From: Nocardioides campestrisoli
GTDB lineage: Bacteria > Actinomycetota > Actinomycetes > Propionibacteriales > Nocardioidaceae
DNA length: 64,000 bases
Direction: 5' to 3'
NCBI RefSeq assembly: GCF_013624435.2
Contig: NZ_CP061768.1
Coordinates: 1,642,001 to 1,706,000 of the forward strand
Numbering within the stretch: position 1 is the first letter of the stretch; each line of letters starts with the position of its first letter. Positions 8,308-17,646 of the stretch are shown one piece after another. The notes beneath the pieces are model-generated. The model had not been told where the DNA came from and made no database searches. It saw only the letters and a list, made by a program, of their open reading frames with translations. Position numbers and translations under genes: made by a program.

Positions 8308-11300
8308 TCAGCGCTTCTTGCGCTTACCGCCCTTATTGACCACCAGCTTGACCGCGCGCGAGGTCGAGCCGGAGATCTGCTGGGTGCCGACGTAGTAGAC
8401 CTTGATCTTGTTCTTCGGCTTCTTCAGCCGAGGGAGGGTGAGAGTGACCGAGCCCGACTGGCTCTCCTTGAGAACCGTCTTGACCAGGAGCTTGCGTCCG
8501 GCTTTCACCATCACCGGGCCCACAGGGCCACCCAGTCCGTCGACGCTCACGGACACCGTGATCGTCGCCCGGTCCTTGCGCGTGATCTTCTTCGCCGAGA
8601 GGACCGCATGGGCGGTCGACACCATCTTGGGGATCTTGACCGGGGACGAGGTGGAGGTGCCGTCGGCGTACCCGCCGAGCGAGGCCACCACGACGACCGA
8701 GAGGTCCTGGGCGGCGTCCTTGGGGCCGACCTGATAGCCGTTCCCCCGGGCATCGGGGATCGCTGTCCCGTTGCGCAGCCACTGGTAGGTGAGCCGCGCA
8801 CCGGCGGGCCAGGTGCCGCCGGAGACGTCCAGCCGGCCGCCCACCCGGGCGTCACCGGTGACGTGCGGGGACGCCGAGGCCTGGAGTGCCGGACCAGACA
8901 CCGCTGTCACAGCGTTGCTCGTGATGGTGGCCGTGGTGTGCCCCCTCTTGGTGCCCACCACCTGCACCGCCAGCGCCTTGCCCAGGTGATCGGCTGTGAC
9001 GGCGAAGCTCGGTCCGTCGGCTCCCTGGACCCGTCCGTCGACGGTCCAGCGGTACTCGGTCCGGACGTCCGGGAGGTCCCACACGACGTCGTTGCGGGTC
9101 AGGACCTCCCCGACGCGTCCCGAGCCGGCCACTGCGGGCACGGCCGTGGCCCGGGGCGCGGCGCCGGTGGTGGCGGTCAGCGGGTTGCTCCGGATCTCGC
9201 CGTCGGAGTATCCCGGTAGCCGTCCGGTAGCGCGCAGGGTGATCTGGCGCCCCTCGTCGTCGGAGAGCATGGTGTATGCGAGGCCGCTGGCGCCCGGGAT
9301 CGGTGACCCGTCGCGGAGCCACTGGTAGAGGGTGGTCACGCCCGGGAGGTCCCACACGGGCGCGGTGCCGGTCAGCAGCGTGCCGACCAGACCCGGGCCC
9401 TCGATCCGGGGGGGCGTGGTCGCCTGGGGGGCCGTCGCGACGGAGAAGCCGACCCAGGCCGAGGAGCTGAGGTCGCGCTCGTTCGCGTCCAGGGCCACCA
9501 CGCGCCACTCCCACTGTCCGCCGGCAAGGGGCTGGCGCGGGGTCCAGGCGAGCGCCGGAGTCTTCCGGTCCTCGTCGATCCCGCTGGTGCCGGGGCGGCG
9601 GCGTTGGAAACGGTAGGCCGTGGCGCCGGGGACCGGGGCCCAGGTGAACTGGGTCTCCAGGGGCGCGACCCGGGCACCCTCGACGGGGGTCACCGTGCGT
9701 GGGGTCGAGCCCCGGACGATGAAGGAGGACCAGCCGGCCGCCTGCCGAGCCGTCGCGCTCCAGGCGCCCTTCCGTCCCCGCGCATCCACGCGCTGGACAC
9801 GCCAGACGTAAGGCTCGCTGCTGGCCGGAAACGGGTTCTCCGGACTGAGTGCGACCTGCCGGACCTCGGTCCGGCTCAGCACCAGGTTGTCGGCGCTGGC
9901 GTTCACGTCGCCGGCCCGGTAGACCTCGACGTTGTAGCTCGCCGCATGGTCCATGGGCGCCCAGCGAAGGGGAGCGAGGCCGTCGGTAAGGGTACCGGCG
10001 GCGGTGCTCCCGTCGGTGGCCGGAGAGATGGGCCGAGGGCTGCCGGAGGACTTCACGAACTGCCGCGGCTCGCTCCACGGCAGGCCGTTGCCCGACCCGT
10101 CGAAGGCCCTGACCCGCCAGTAGTTGATCCCCTCCGGGTAGGTCTGAGAGATCGAGGTGTAGCTCGTCTGGTCGACCTGGCGGTCGTCCCACACGTCGCT
10201 GTTGAAGGTGGGGTCGCCAGAGACCTGCACCTGGTACTGCCGTGCCTCGGTGCTCCCCGGGGTGCCGAGCGCAGACTCGTAGCCCTCGGGCACCCCGGGG
10301 CCTCGTGCCGCGGTGTTCCGCGACGTGGCGAGGTAGTCCTGCCAGGACAGGGTGACGTCGTCGCGCACCTTCACGGTGTCGGCCTCGGACGTGCCGAGCG
10401 GGTCGCCAGGACCCGCCAGGGAGACCGGCAGGGCCTTGATGTTGAACGACTCGGTGGCGCCGAGCAGCTCGCCGCAGACTCCGGCGGAGGTGCATGGGCG
10501 TACGGACCACCAGTACGCCACGCCGGACTGTCCGGACGGGAGTGCCACCGTCGGCGTCCAGGAGTTGGTGCTGGTCCTCACTGGGAACTGGATCGGGTAG
10601 CCGTCCCCGCTCCCGACCAGGTTGGTGAGATTGGCGTTCTTGGAGAGGTAGATCTCCCAGTAGCCGGCCTGGATGCTGCCAGGGATCTCGCGGTCCCACG
10701 TCAGCAGCGGGGTCTTGCGCAGGTTCTGGCAGCCCTGCTCGACGTCGGTCCGGCAGGCCTCGCCGCGCGCGAGGGACTGGCCGCTCAGGCTCGCCCGTGG
10801 CCCGACGACCCGTTGCGGCGCGACGATGGTGAACTCGCCGACCGGACCGACTGCGATCCGGGCGCCGCTCGCGCCGCGCGCCTCGACCTGCCACTCGTAG
10901 GTGTCCGGGGAGAGGAAGGTGATCGAGGTGTCCTCGCCCGCCGGGTACGGGAAGCTCCCCGGGACGGCGGTCCACGCCACCCCGCCCGCCTTCCGGACGA
11001 ACAACCGGTAGTCGGTCGCCCCGGCCACGGGGTTCCAGCGCAGCGTCGGGAACCGGCCGAACGAGCCGGTGGTGGGTGAGATGTCGGAGATGGCGGAGGC
11101 GGTCGGCGGGTCTTGTGTGACCACCTCGAAGCCGGGGAGGCGACCGATCAGGCTGGTGCCTCGACGCCCGTCCTCGGTGATGCTGATGACGTCCCACTCG
11201 TAGCGGCCGGGCTCGAGCACGCGGCGCGGGGTGTACGAGGTTCCCGCGGTGCTGTCGTTGACCACGTCGCGGCCGTCCTGGGTGCGGACGATGACCTGGT

Positions 11301-12762
11301 ACCGGGCGGCGCCCGGCAGTGCTCGCCAGGTGAGGGTGGGGACCTCGACCCGGGCTCCTTCGGTGGGGGAGAGAACCTGGACGCGGGGAGGCTCGTAGCG
11401 GAAGCGTCCCACCTCGATCTTTCCGAGGGTGATGTCGGTCTGGGGCGCCGGGCCGCCGAACTCGTCGTAGCCGATGACGCGCCAGTAGTAGTCCCCTCCG
11501 GCGCTCGGCATGCACTCGCCGTTCCCAGCGCCGTCGCTGCCCCAGGACGGGGTGAAGGTGGTGTGCACGGTGCTGCACCGGCTGACCTCGCCGGCCGGAG
11601 TGAACGTCCGGTTCCGGCTGACCTCCAGGACGTACCGGCTCGCGAGCTTCACCGGCTCCCACTCGAAGTACACCGGGTCCGTGACCACCGCCGGTGTCGT
11701 GAAGACGAGGTCGGAGGGCGTCGGTCCCGATCGGTCGATCGGGTGGAGAAGCCGGATCCGGTCGCTCCACCGACGCTCGAACTCGCCGGTGGGGCGGGAC
11801 GGCCACGGCTGGACGTGCCCCAGCGAGTTCCTGGAGCGGACCCGCCAGTAGTACTGGTCGTGGTTGAGGGTGGCTGGAGGGGAGTAACGGGTCGAGGGGA
11901 GGCCCTCCACGTGGTGGGCGAGCGAGCTGAAGTCCTCGTCGTCGTCGAACTGCACGTCGTACGTCGTGGCGCCGGGAACCGGCGCCCAGTCCACGTGCAT
12001 GTCCCCGTCCTGGATCAGCTGGTCCTGGGCGTTCACCGGCGCGGTCGGCATGGTCGAGACGGCGGGGGGCAGGCTGGTTACCCGGTAGGACCGGGTGCTC
12101 GACCAGTCCGTGAAGACCTGGGAGCCGAGGACTCCGCGCACCCGCCAGAAGTAGGCGGTCGCGACCTGGGGGTTGGGCACCACATAGGAGGAGGTCTTCG
12201 TCGAGTACGTCGTCACTCGGCTGGGGTCGACGAAGTCGGGATCCGGACCGATGGCGACCTCGTAGGAGGTCGCGGCGTCCCGGGGGAGAGGCGCCCACTC
12301 CAGGAGGACCGGGTCGCCGGGCTGGGCCAGCGTCGCACCCGGCGCGGGGCTGCTCAGGACAGGACCGTCGATGTTGCTCCGGCTCACCGAGGCGCGACCC
12401 CAGTCACTGGGACCGGCGGGGGTGTGGGCGCGGACCTGCCAATACAGGGTGGAGGTCGGGAGCTGGACCTCGGGGACGATCTGGCGGTTGGAGGTCGAGG
12501 CGCCCCAGACCCGGCTCTTGTACTCGGGATCGGTGTAGACCTCGATCTCGTAGGAGGAGGCGTTGTCGATCCACCCCCAGGAGAAGGTGGGGATGCCCGC
12601 TACCTTGCCCCCGCTGGGCTGCAGGCTGTTGGGCATGGTGGAGGCCGTGGCGACCTGCCACTGACCTGGTGCCAGAGTCCCGAGCCCGAGAGCGAGCGCG
12701 ACGGCGACCAGAACGGCCAGCGCGCGGCGGATCGATGCCGCGGGCGCGGTGGTGGCGCGCAT
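8308..12762 (-). CDS. Giant secreted multi-domain (FN3/Ig-like) repeat protein
   Basis: This 1,484-residue protein begins with a Sec-type signal peptide (basic start, hydrophobic run about 13-30, likely cleavage near residue 41). By eye there are about ten fibronectin-III-like units, each with W-x-P-(V/L)-PGA-x-Y early and YYWRV or YEWQV late. Three longer Ig-like repeats follow (about 1120-1375; RVGG/LVGTLL start, YQWLRDG centre, PGY end), then a final beta-rich domain and a basic tail GGKRKKR. Domain 7 has several cysteines. No LPXTG or transmembrane anchor is seen, so wall retention may depend on the cationic tail or on glycan. An adhesin or structural surface role is inferred. It lies beside glycosyltransferase genes. 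The ATG start follows a GAGGGGG Shine-Dalgarno and a leader hairpin. Confidence 0.88.
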   Translation of the reverse strand: MRATTAPAASIRRALAVLVAVALALGLGTLAPGQWQVATASTMPNSLQPSGGKVAGIPTFSWGWIDNASSYEIEVYTDPEYKSRVWGASTSNRQIVPEVQLPTSTLYWQVRAHTPAGPSDWGRASVSRSNIDGPVLSSPAPGATLAQPGDPVLLEWAPLPRDAATSYEVAIGPDPDFVDPSRVTTYSTKTSSYVVPNPQVATAYFWRVRGVLGSQVFTDWSSTRSYRVTSLPPAVSTMPTAPVNAQDQLIQDGDMHVDWAPVPGATTYDVQFDDDEDFSSLAHHVEGLPSTRYSPPATLNHDQYYWRVRSRNSLGHVQPWPSRPTGEFERRWSDRIRLLHPIDRSGPTPSDLVFTTPAVVTDPVYFEWEPVKLASRYVLEVSRNRTFTPAGEVSRCSTVHTTFTPSWGSDGAGNGECMPSAGGDYYWRVIGYDEFGGPAPQTDITLGKIEVGRFRYEPPRVQVLSPTEGARVEVPTLTWRALPGAARYQVIVRTQDGRDVVNDSTAGTSYTPRRVLEPGRYEWDVISITEDGRRGTSLIGRLPGFEVVTQDPPTASAISDISPTTGSFGRFPTLRWNPVAGATDYRLFVRKAGGVAWTAVPGSFPYPAGEDTSITFLSPDTYEWQVEARGASGARIAVGPVGEFTIVAPQRVVGPRASLSGQSLARGEACRTDVEQGCQNLRKTPLLTWDREIPGSIQAGYWEIYLSKNANLTNLVGSGDGYPIQFPVRTSTNSWTPTVALPSGQSGVAYWWSVRPCTSAGVCGELLGATESFNIKALPVSLAGPGDPLGTSEADTVKVRDDVTLSWQDYLATSRNTAARGPGVPEGYESALGTPGSTEARQYQVQVSGDPTFNSDVWDDRQVDQTSYTSISQTYPEGINYWRVRAFDGSGNGLPWSEPRQFVKSSGSPRPISPATDGSTAAGTLTDGLAPLRWAPMDHAASYNVEVYRAGDVNASADNLVLSRTEVRQVALSPENPFPASSEPYVWRVQRVDARGRKGAWSATARQAAGWSSFIVRGSTPRTVTPVEGARVAPLETQFTWAPVPGATAYRFQRRRPGTSGIDEDRKTPALAWTPRQPLAGGQWEWRVVALDANERDLSSSAWVGFSVATAPQATTPPRIEGPGLVGTLLTGTAPVWDLPGVTTLYQWLRDGSPIPGASGLAYTMLSDDEGRQITLRATGRLPGYSDGEIRSNPLTATTGAAPRATAVPAVAGSGRVGEVLTRNDVVWDLPDVRTEYRWTVDGRVQGADGPSFAVTADHLGKALAVQVVGTKRGHTTATITSNAVTAVSGPALQASASPHVTGDARVGGRLDVSGGTWPAGARLTYQWLRNGTAIPDARGNGYQVGPKDAAQDLSVVVVASLGGYADGTSTSSPVKIPKMVSTAHAVLSAKKITRKDRATITVSVSVDGLGGPVGPVMVKAGRKLLVKTVLKESQSGSVTLTLPRLKKPKNKIKVYYVGTQQISGSTSRAVKLVVNKGGKRKKR

Positions 12763-12777
12763 GGGTCCCCCTCAAGC

Positions 12778-12801
12778 ATCGGCGGACCTGCGTCCGCCGA
12801 T
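12778..12801 (-). promoter_or_regulatory. Leader hairpin immediately upstream of the giant gene's RBS
   Basis: A perfect 10-bp inverted repeat (ATCGGCGGAC / GTCCGCCGAT) with a 4-base loop lies 16 to 39 bases before the ATG at 12762. Only a few bases separate it from the GAGGGGG Shine-Dalgarno. It could be an mRNA-stabilising 5' hairpin, a translational control element or a DNA operator; the sequence does not decide. Confidence 0.5.
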
Positions 12802-12933
12802 CTAGACGATGCTGAGGCGAACGCTAAGCAGGGGATGCGGTCGCTGTCAGGAGAACCGGGCGATTGTGACCTAACGGACGGGACCCTTCGAGACTGGCCG
12901 AGGACGGCGCCAAGACTCGGGTGTTCCACGCGG

Positions 12934-14427
12934 TCAGTCCCGTGACCCCGCCGCGTCCGCGAGCCAGCCGTCCGGTGCGACCAGGAAGGTCAGCGGTCCG
13001 TCGCCGGACTCGTCGTCACGCCGCGAGGGGTCCTGAGCCACCACCTGCCAGCCGTGGTCCGTGACCAAGGCATAGGCCAACGGTGTCTCCCCGGGGATCA
13101 GGGCGTGGGTGGTCTTGAGCTCGCGTAGGTCACGGTCCCATCCGGGCATCAGGTCGACGATGTCGGAGTTCCTGGCCAGCTCGGCGTCGGTGAACATGTC
13201 CCCGTACCCGTGCATCACGATGTCGAGGTCGGGGAAGAGCCACATGTCTGTGCCTCCGAGTCCCCAGTCGGTGAGCAGACCTGTGCCCGCGGGGAGGCGA
13301 CCTGCTGCTGCGGACGCCGGGCTGTCGTGCCGGGGCTGCTCAGCCGACGTGAACGGCACCAAGCAGGCGAGCCCGGCCGATGCCGCGACTCCGAGGGCCA
13401 CGAGCGCTCGGGTGTGCCAGGACAGCACCGGGCGGGCCGGCGTCAACGACCCCAGGCTGGCGGCCAGGAGTGGCACGAGCATGGACACGGCGACGGGGAC
13501 GGAGCGGTGAGCGTAGAGCATCCACGCCGCAGCGAGCGAGAGCATCATCAGCCACAGCCAGGACTGGCGCCCCTCACTGCGCAGGGCGATCAGCACGACC
13601 AGGGCGAGCATCAGGGCCGCGGTCGCCGTCGTGGGGCTGGTGAACTCCGGTGCGCGCCACTCAGCGAAGTACTGGGAGATCCCGCCGACCCGTGAGGTGG
13701 CCGGGTAGAGCGAGGGTCCGACCACCGTGAGGCCAGCGGCCGCCAGCCCCAGCAGTGGCACCGACCACACCTTCCAGAGAGCGGGACGAGGGGCCGCGCC
13801 TTCAGGTGCGGGGGCCCCGCGACGGTCCAAGGTCAGTCCCAGGGCCGCGGCGAGGCCGACCAGGATCCCCGACACCCACATCCCGTGGAGCATGGCCCAG
13901 ATCCAGGTAGCGGGCACCGTCCACCAGGGAAGGCGACTTCCGCGTCCGCTCCTCAGCCAGCTCGCGGTGAACAGGAGGACCAAGAGGTAGCTCGCGACCT
14001 GAGGACGGGCGGAGAGGAAGGACAAGCATCCGAAGACGGCGAGCGCAGTCACCAGGGCACCGGCCACCGCACCACCGAACCGCTGAGCGACGACCGCCGC
14101 CGTGACGATGAACGCGATGACGACGGTTCCGGAAAGCCAGACGACGCCCGGCAGACCGAACCAGTCCTCGGCCACTGCATACAGGACCTGACTCAGCCAC
14201 TGGGTAGGCGCCCAGTCGGCGGTGGCATAGACGGTCACGCTGCCTGGGGCCCAGGGCGACCACCCACCGAGGAACTCCTCACCCAACCGAAGGTGGAAGT
14301 ACGTGTCGGGGTTGGTCAGGGGCTCGGCAAGACGCTTGACCATGACGACGAGCGCGCCGGCGACGACGAGCAGGGGGACCCACACGAAGACGCCGGAGGC
14401 ACGAGGGACCGGGGGAGCGGCGGACAC
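12934..14427 (-). CDS. Polytopic membrane protein, possible GT-C type glycosyltransferase
   Basis: The 497-residue protein has about ten hydrophobic helices. Its first external loop carries NPDTYFHLRLGEEFL and then ADWAPTQWLSQ, resembling the aspartate-containing loop 1 of GT-C glycosyltransferases that use lipid-linked sugars. A soluble C-terminal domain follows (about 385-497), including DWGLGGTDMWLF. The role is inferred from this topology and from adjacent glycosyltransferase genes; the family is otherwise a conserved actinobacterial hypothetical. The GTG start at 14427 follows AAGG at seven bases. It is divergent from the PIG-V-like gene at 14586. Confidence 0.75.
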   Translation of the reverse strand: MSAAPPVPRASGVFVWVPLLVVAGALVVMVKRLAEPLTNPDTYFHLRLGEEFLGGWSPWAPGSVTVYATADWAPTQWLSQVLYAVAEDWFGLPGVVWLSGTVVIAFIVTAAVVAQRFGGAVAGALVTALAVFGCLSFLSARPQVASYLLVLLFTASWLRSGRGSRLPWWTVPATWIWAMLHGMWVSGILVGLAAALGLTLDRRGAPAPEGAAPRPALWKVWSVPLLGLAAAGLTVVGPSLYPATSRVGGISQYFAEWRAPEFTSPTTATAALMLALVVLIALRSEGRQSWLWLMMLSLAAAWMLYAHRSVPVAVSMLVPLLAASLGSLTPARPVLSWHTRALVALGVAASAGLACLVPFTSAEQPRHDSPASAAAGRLPAGTGLLTDWGLGGTDMWLFPDLDIVMHGYGDMFTDAELARNSDIVDLMPGWDRDLRELKTTHALIPGETPLAYALVTDHGWQVVAQDPSRRDDESGDGPLTFLVAPDGWLADAAGSRD

Positions 14428-14585
14428 CGAGACACCTTGTCACGCAGGCGCTTCCCACGGGCCCGTTTTCGCTGTCCCGGGAGAGCCACTGGATCTGACG
14501 GAACGCCCGACAGGCGGGCGGCGATCGGCGACAATCGCCACACGCCTCGGAGCAGCGGGGCCAGGGCACAGCGAAGGAGAGCACA

Positions 14586-15854
14586 GTGCACCTGCGTTCC
14601 GAAGGCGTCGCCGAGCGCCCGGATGCCGGCCAGAGCGAGGACGGAGCCCCACGCCAACGGCGGCTCCTGCAGCACTCGGTCTGGATCCCGCTAGGTGTCT
14701 TCGTCCTGGCCCGCGTCGTCTCCGGGCTCATCCTGGCGTGGGGCTCGGCCCGGCAGATGGCTCTGGGGCCAGGGAGCATTTCCAAGGTCACCCACCCGGA
14801 GGAGGCCGCCCCCGGGTACTGGGGTGTCCTCTCGAACTGGGACGGTCAGTGGTACCGCGCTGTCGTCGAGGAGGGGTATCCCTCGGTCCTCCCGACCTTG
14901 GACGGAGAGGTCCTCGGAAACAACTGGGCGTTCCTTCCGGGGTACCCGTCCCTGGTTCGCGCCGTCATGTTCCTCACCCGACTGGACTTCGTCCCCGCCG
15001 CCAGCCTGACCAGCATGGCGTGCGCGGCGACGGCCACCGTCCTGATCTACCGGCTGATGTTGGTGCGGGGCGGCCGGTTCTTCGCCTTCGCCGCCGTCGT
15101 CCTCGTCAACTTCTTTCCCTCGTCGCCGATCTTCCAGGTCGCCTACACCGAGGGCCTCGTGCTCCTGCTGGTCGTCTGCATCCTGGTGGCGCTGCACCGG
15201 CAGCGCTACGTTCTCCTCGTCCCGCTGATCGTGGCCCTGTCGCTGACCCGGCCCCTGACGCTGGTGGTGGCCGCACTGCTCGGCCTGCACCTCCTGCGCC
15301 GGCTGCGAGGCCGCCCCGAGGACGCGCCCAGTCGCAGAGAAGTGATGGGGCTGCTGGGCCTCGGCGCGCTGTCCGTGAGCCTCACCGGGCTGTGGCCCGC
15401 CATCGCCGCGATCAGGACCGGCGAGCCGTCCGCCTACCTGCTCACCATGTCCGCATGGGCCCAGGTCGGGGAGGAGCTCGGCCTGCACGAGAACTGGATC
15501 GGCCAGGTGTTCGTCGACCCAGGGGCCCTGCTGGTGGCCGGTGCGATCGCGGTGGTCGTGATCTACCGCGTGGTGAGGGGGCGTGTGCTGGTCCCGGAGC
15601 TGCGGGACTGGGGATGGCTCTACCCGCTGTACATGATGGGGGCCACCGCCCCGGGTGCAGGGATCTTCCGCTACCTGGTCCTGGCCATCGCGCCGCTCTG
15701 TCTGCTCTCGCCCGTAAGCGCCCTGGAGACCCGAGCGGACCGGACGATGCGGTTCGTCGTGCTGCTGCTGCTGGTGGCGGCGTGCGTGGTGGGGCAGGTG
15801 TTCTGGGTCAAGGAGGTGTACATCATGCACACCGACTACCAGCCCTTCCCCTAG
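14586..15854 (+). CDS. PIG-V/GT-C family mannosyltransferase-like membrane protein
   Basis: The 422-residue multi-helix protein carries NWDGQWYRAV at 84-93 in its first large loop, then NNWAFLPGYP. This is the pattern of PIG-V-type GT-C mannosyltransferases, which use polyprenyl-phosphate-mannose at the outer face of the membrane. The last helix ends in a short tail with HTDYQPFP. Mannosyl donor use is inferred from the family. An AAGGAG Shine-Dalgarno six bases before GTG 14586 supports the start. The gene converges on the glycosyltransferase/epimerase operon; the neighbouring DPM-like synthase at 17.6 kb would be a sensible donor source. Confidence 0.82.
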   Translation: MHLRSEGVAERPDAGQSEDGAPRQRRLLQHSVWIPLGVFVLARVVSGLILAWGSARQMALGPGSISKVTHPEEAAPGYWGVLSNWDGQWYRAVVEEGYPSVLPTLDGEVLGNNWAFLPGYPSLVRAVMFLTRLDFVPAASLTSMACAATATVLIYRLMLVRGGRFFAFAAVVLVNFFPSSPIFQVAYTEGLVLLLVVCILVALHRQRYVLLVPLIVALSLTRPLTLVVAALLGLHLLRRLRGRPEDAPSRREVMGLLGLGALSVSLTGLWPAIAAIRTGEPSAYLLTMSAWAQVGEELGLHENWIGQVFVDPGALLVAGAIAVVVIYRVVRGRVLVPELRDWGWLYPLYMMGATAPGAGIFRYLVLAIAPLCLLSPVSALETRADRTMRFVVLLLLVAACVVGQVFWVKEVYIMHTDYQPFP

Positions 15855-15886
15855 ACAGGTCACCCGGACCGGGCTGGGGGATGCGC

Positions 15887-16720
15887 TCACATGTGCCGGC
15901 GCCACGCGACGTAAGCCATCCGGCGGACCGCCGACGCGGTCGTTGCGCGCACGTCACCGCACGCCAGGTCCCGTCTCCGCACAGTTCCGGGATGGCGGTC
16001 GCGGTACTCACGGTGGAGCGCCCGCGCCTGGGCCGCCTGCACCGAGGCCAGGCGCACGCTCCACTGACCGCGCGTCACCCGGAAGGAGGCCAGCACCTCG
16101 TCGACCCCCACCATGTCGTGCCCCTCCAGCACCCGCATGTAGGCGTGCTGATCGATCAGGTACGGGTAGTGAGTGCTCCAGGCCCCCGCCTCGACCAGAG
16201 CCGCGCGTCTGAACAGCACGGTGCCTGGCTCCCCGAGCAGGTTGGAGCCGGACCGCACCAGGGTCCCGACGGCGGTCAGACCGTCCTGGAGGCCGGTGAG
16301 GGGCCCGAGCCCGCGCTGCTCCAGCAGCACGACGCCGGACCGACCGATCAGCCGGCGCTTGGCCGAGACGAGCGCCGCGCTGGGGTGCTCCTCCAGGGCC
16401 GCCACCTGTCGCTCGACGCAGTCGGGGGTGACGAGGTCGTCGGCGCACAGGAGCTTGACGAGCTCGCCGGAGGCCATCTCCGTGGCCGCGTTCCAGTTCC
16501 GCTGGGCTCCGCCACCAGCCGTGATCCGTCGCAGCGCCACCCGATCGCGGTAGGACTGCAGGAGCTGCCAGGTGCCGTCCGTCGAGGCGTGGTCGCTCAC
16601 GCAGATCTCGATCCGCGGATAGGTCTGGGAGAGCGCCGACTCCAGGGTGGTCGAGAGTTGCCCGACGCTCTGGTAGGTGGGGATGACGAGGGAGACCAGC
16701 GGTCGCCCGTCGACGGTCAT
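15887..16720 (-). CDS. Family 2 glycosyltransferase
   Basis: This 277-residue GT-A enzyme has the N-terminal PLVSLVIPTYQSVG strand and loop, CVSDHASTDGT at 40-50, and CADDLVTPD at 92-100 holding the acidic metal and nucleotide-sugar site. It probably adds sugar to a surface glycan in the cytoplasm. The ATG at 16720 begins the conserved fold directly and overlaps the epimerase stop (ATGA). The frame stays open upstream, but that extension is antisense-like arginine/proline sequence within the epimerase gene. The C-terminal 60 residues are basic. Donor and acceptor are unknown. Confidence 0.85.
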   Translation of the reverse strand: MTVDGRPLVSLVIPTYQSVGQLSTTLESALSQTYPRIEICVSDHASTDGTWQLLQSYRDRVALRRITAGGGAQRNWNAATEMASGELVKLLCADDLVTPDCVERQVAALEEHPSAALVSAKRRLIGRSGVVLLEQRGLGPLTGLQDGLTAVGTLVRSGSNLLGEPGTVLFRRAALVEAGAWSTHYPYLIDQHAYMRVLEGHDMVGVDEVLASFRVTRGQWSVRLASVQAAQARALHREYRDRHPGTVRRRDLACGDVRATTASAVRRMAYVAWRRHM

Positions 16721-17646
16721 CGCAGGGCCGCTTCGCGAGCCAAGTCCCGGTGGTTCCGTCTCGTGGAGACGTCCTCCCAGGTCAGCCTGATGCCGAGGGC
16801 CAAGGGGGTCCGCGCGAGCGTGTCCAGGTCGGTCCACACCGCGGAGCGGAGCCGCAGGTCGCGCCCCTGTCCGTGGTCGTGGGCCTGCCGCTGGACGACG
16901 CGGCACGGACGCCGGAACGCCCGGTTGGCCTCGTGCACGACCATCCCGATGGTCGAGCTGCGACCAGATGCGAACACCTTCAACCGGGTGGTACCCGCCG
17001 GCTCGGCGGCCGAGCGGTCCATCGCGGCGCTGACCATGGCGGCTGCATCGTCCACGTAGAGGTAGTCGCGCAGCGTGTCGAAGGAGACGAAGACGCCCAA
17101 GGCCTCCCGACGGGCCTGGGCGCGACAGATCTGGGAGATGAGACCTTGGGGCTTCTCGAGGTTCTGCCCGGGGCCGTACAGGTTCGAGAAGCGCCCGACC
17201 AGCACTCGGGTGCCCGCGTTGCGCAGTCCCAGGGCGATCTCCTCCATCGCCAGCTTCGCCGCCCCGTAGGCGGACCCCGCCACCGCTCGGGAGTGCTCGT
17301 CGTACGGCGCTTCGTCCGGGGAGCCGCCGTACGCACCGCCAGCCGAGGACGCGAGGAACATCAGGCCAGGAGCCGGGGTCAGGTCGGCACAGAAGCGCCG
17401 GAAGAGCTCCACCTCGCCCGCCAGGTGCTCAGCACCTGCGCCGACGGTCCCGCTGCCGGCACACCACACGAGGCGCCAGTCCGGCGCCTCCGCCGCCACG
17501 GCGGCGGCAACGGCGTGCAGTGCCTCGAGGGCCGCGTCCGCATCGGCCCACGGCACCTCCACCGTGCGGAGGTCGACCCGGTCTGCGAGCAGGCGGCGAG
17601 CGACGGCCGACCCGAGCAGTCCTCGCCCCACCAGGAGCGTGGTCAC
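16717..17646 (-). CDS. NAD-dependent epimerase/dehydratase (extended SDR)
   Basis: The 309-residue protein is an extended short-chain dehydrogenase of the nucleotide-sugar epimerase/dehydratase type. It has GRGLLG at 7-12 for the dinucleotide, FLASSAGGAYGG at 97-108 with the catalytic Ser, and SAYGAAK at 125-131 giving the Tyr127/Lys131 pair. RFSNLYGPGQ and LRDYLYVDD are further family hallmarks. It likely supplies a nucleotide sugar to the flanking glycosyltransferases. The GTG start at 17646 shares GTGA with the upstream stop, and the gene overlaps the next by four bases, so three genes form one coupled operon. The exact sugar cannot be told. Confidence 0.85.
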   Translation of the reverse strand: MTTLLVGRGLLGSAVARRLLADRVDLRTVEVPWADADAALEALHAVAAAVAAEAPDWRLVWCAGSGTVGAGAEHLAGEVELFRRFCADLTPAPGLMFLASSAGGAYGGSPDEAPYDEHSRAVAGSAYGAAKLAMEEIALGLRNAGTRVLVGRFSNLYGPGQNLEKPQGLISQICRAQARREALGVFVSFDTLRDYLYVDDAAAMVSAAMDRSAAEPAGTTRLKVFASGRSSTIGMVVHEANRAFRRPCRVVQRQAHDHGQGRDLRLRSAVWTDLDTLARTPLALGIRLTWEDVSTRRNHRDLAREAALR

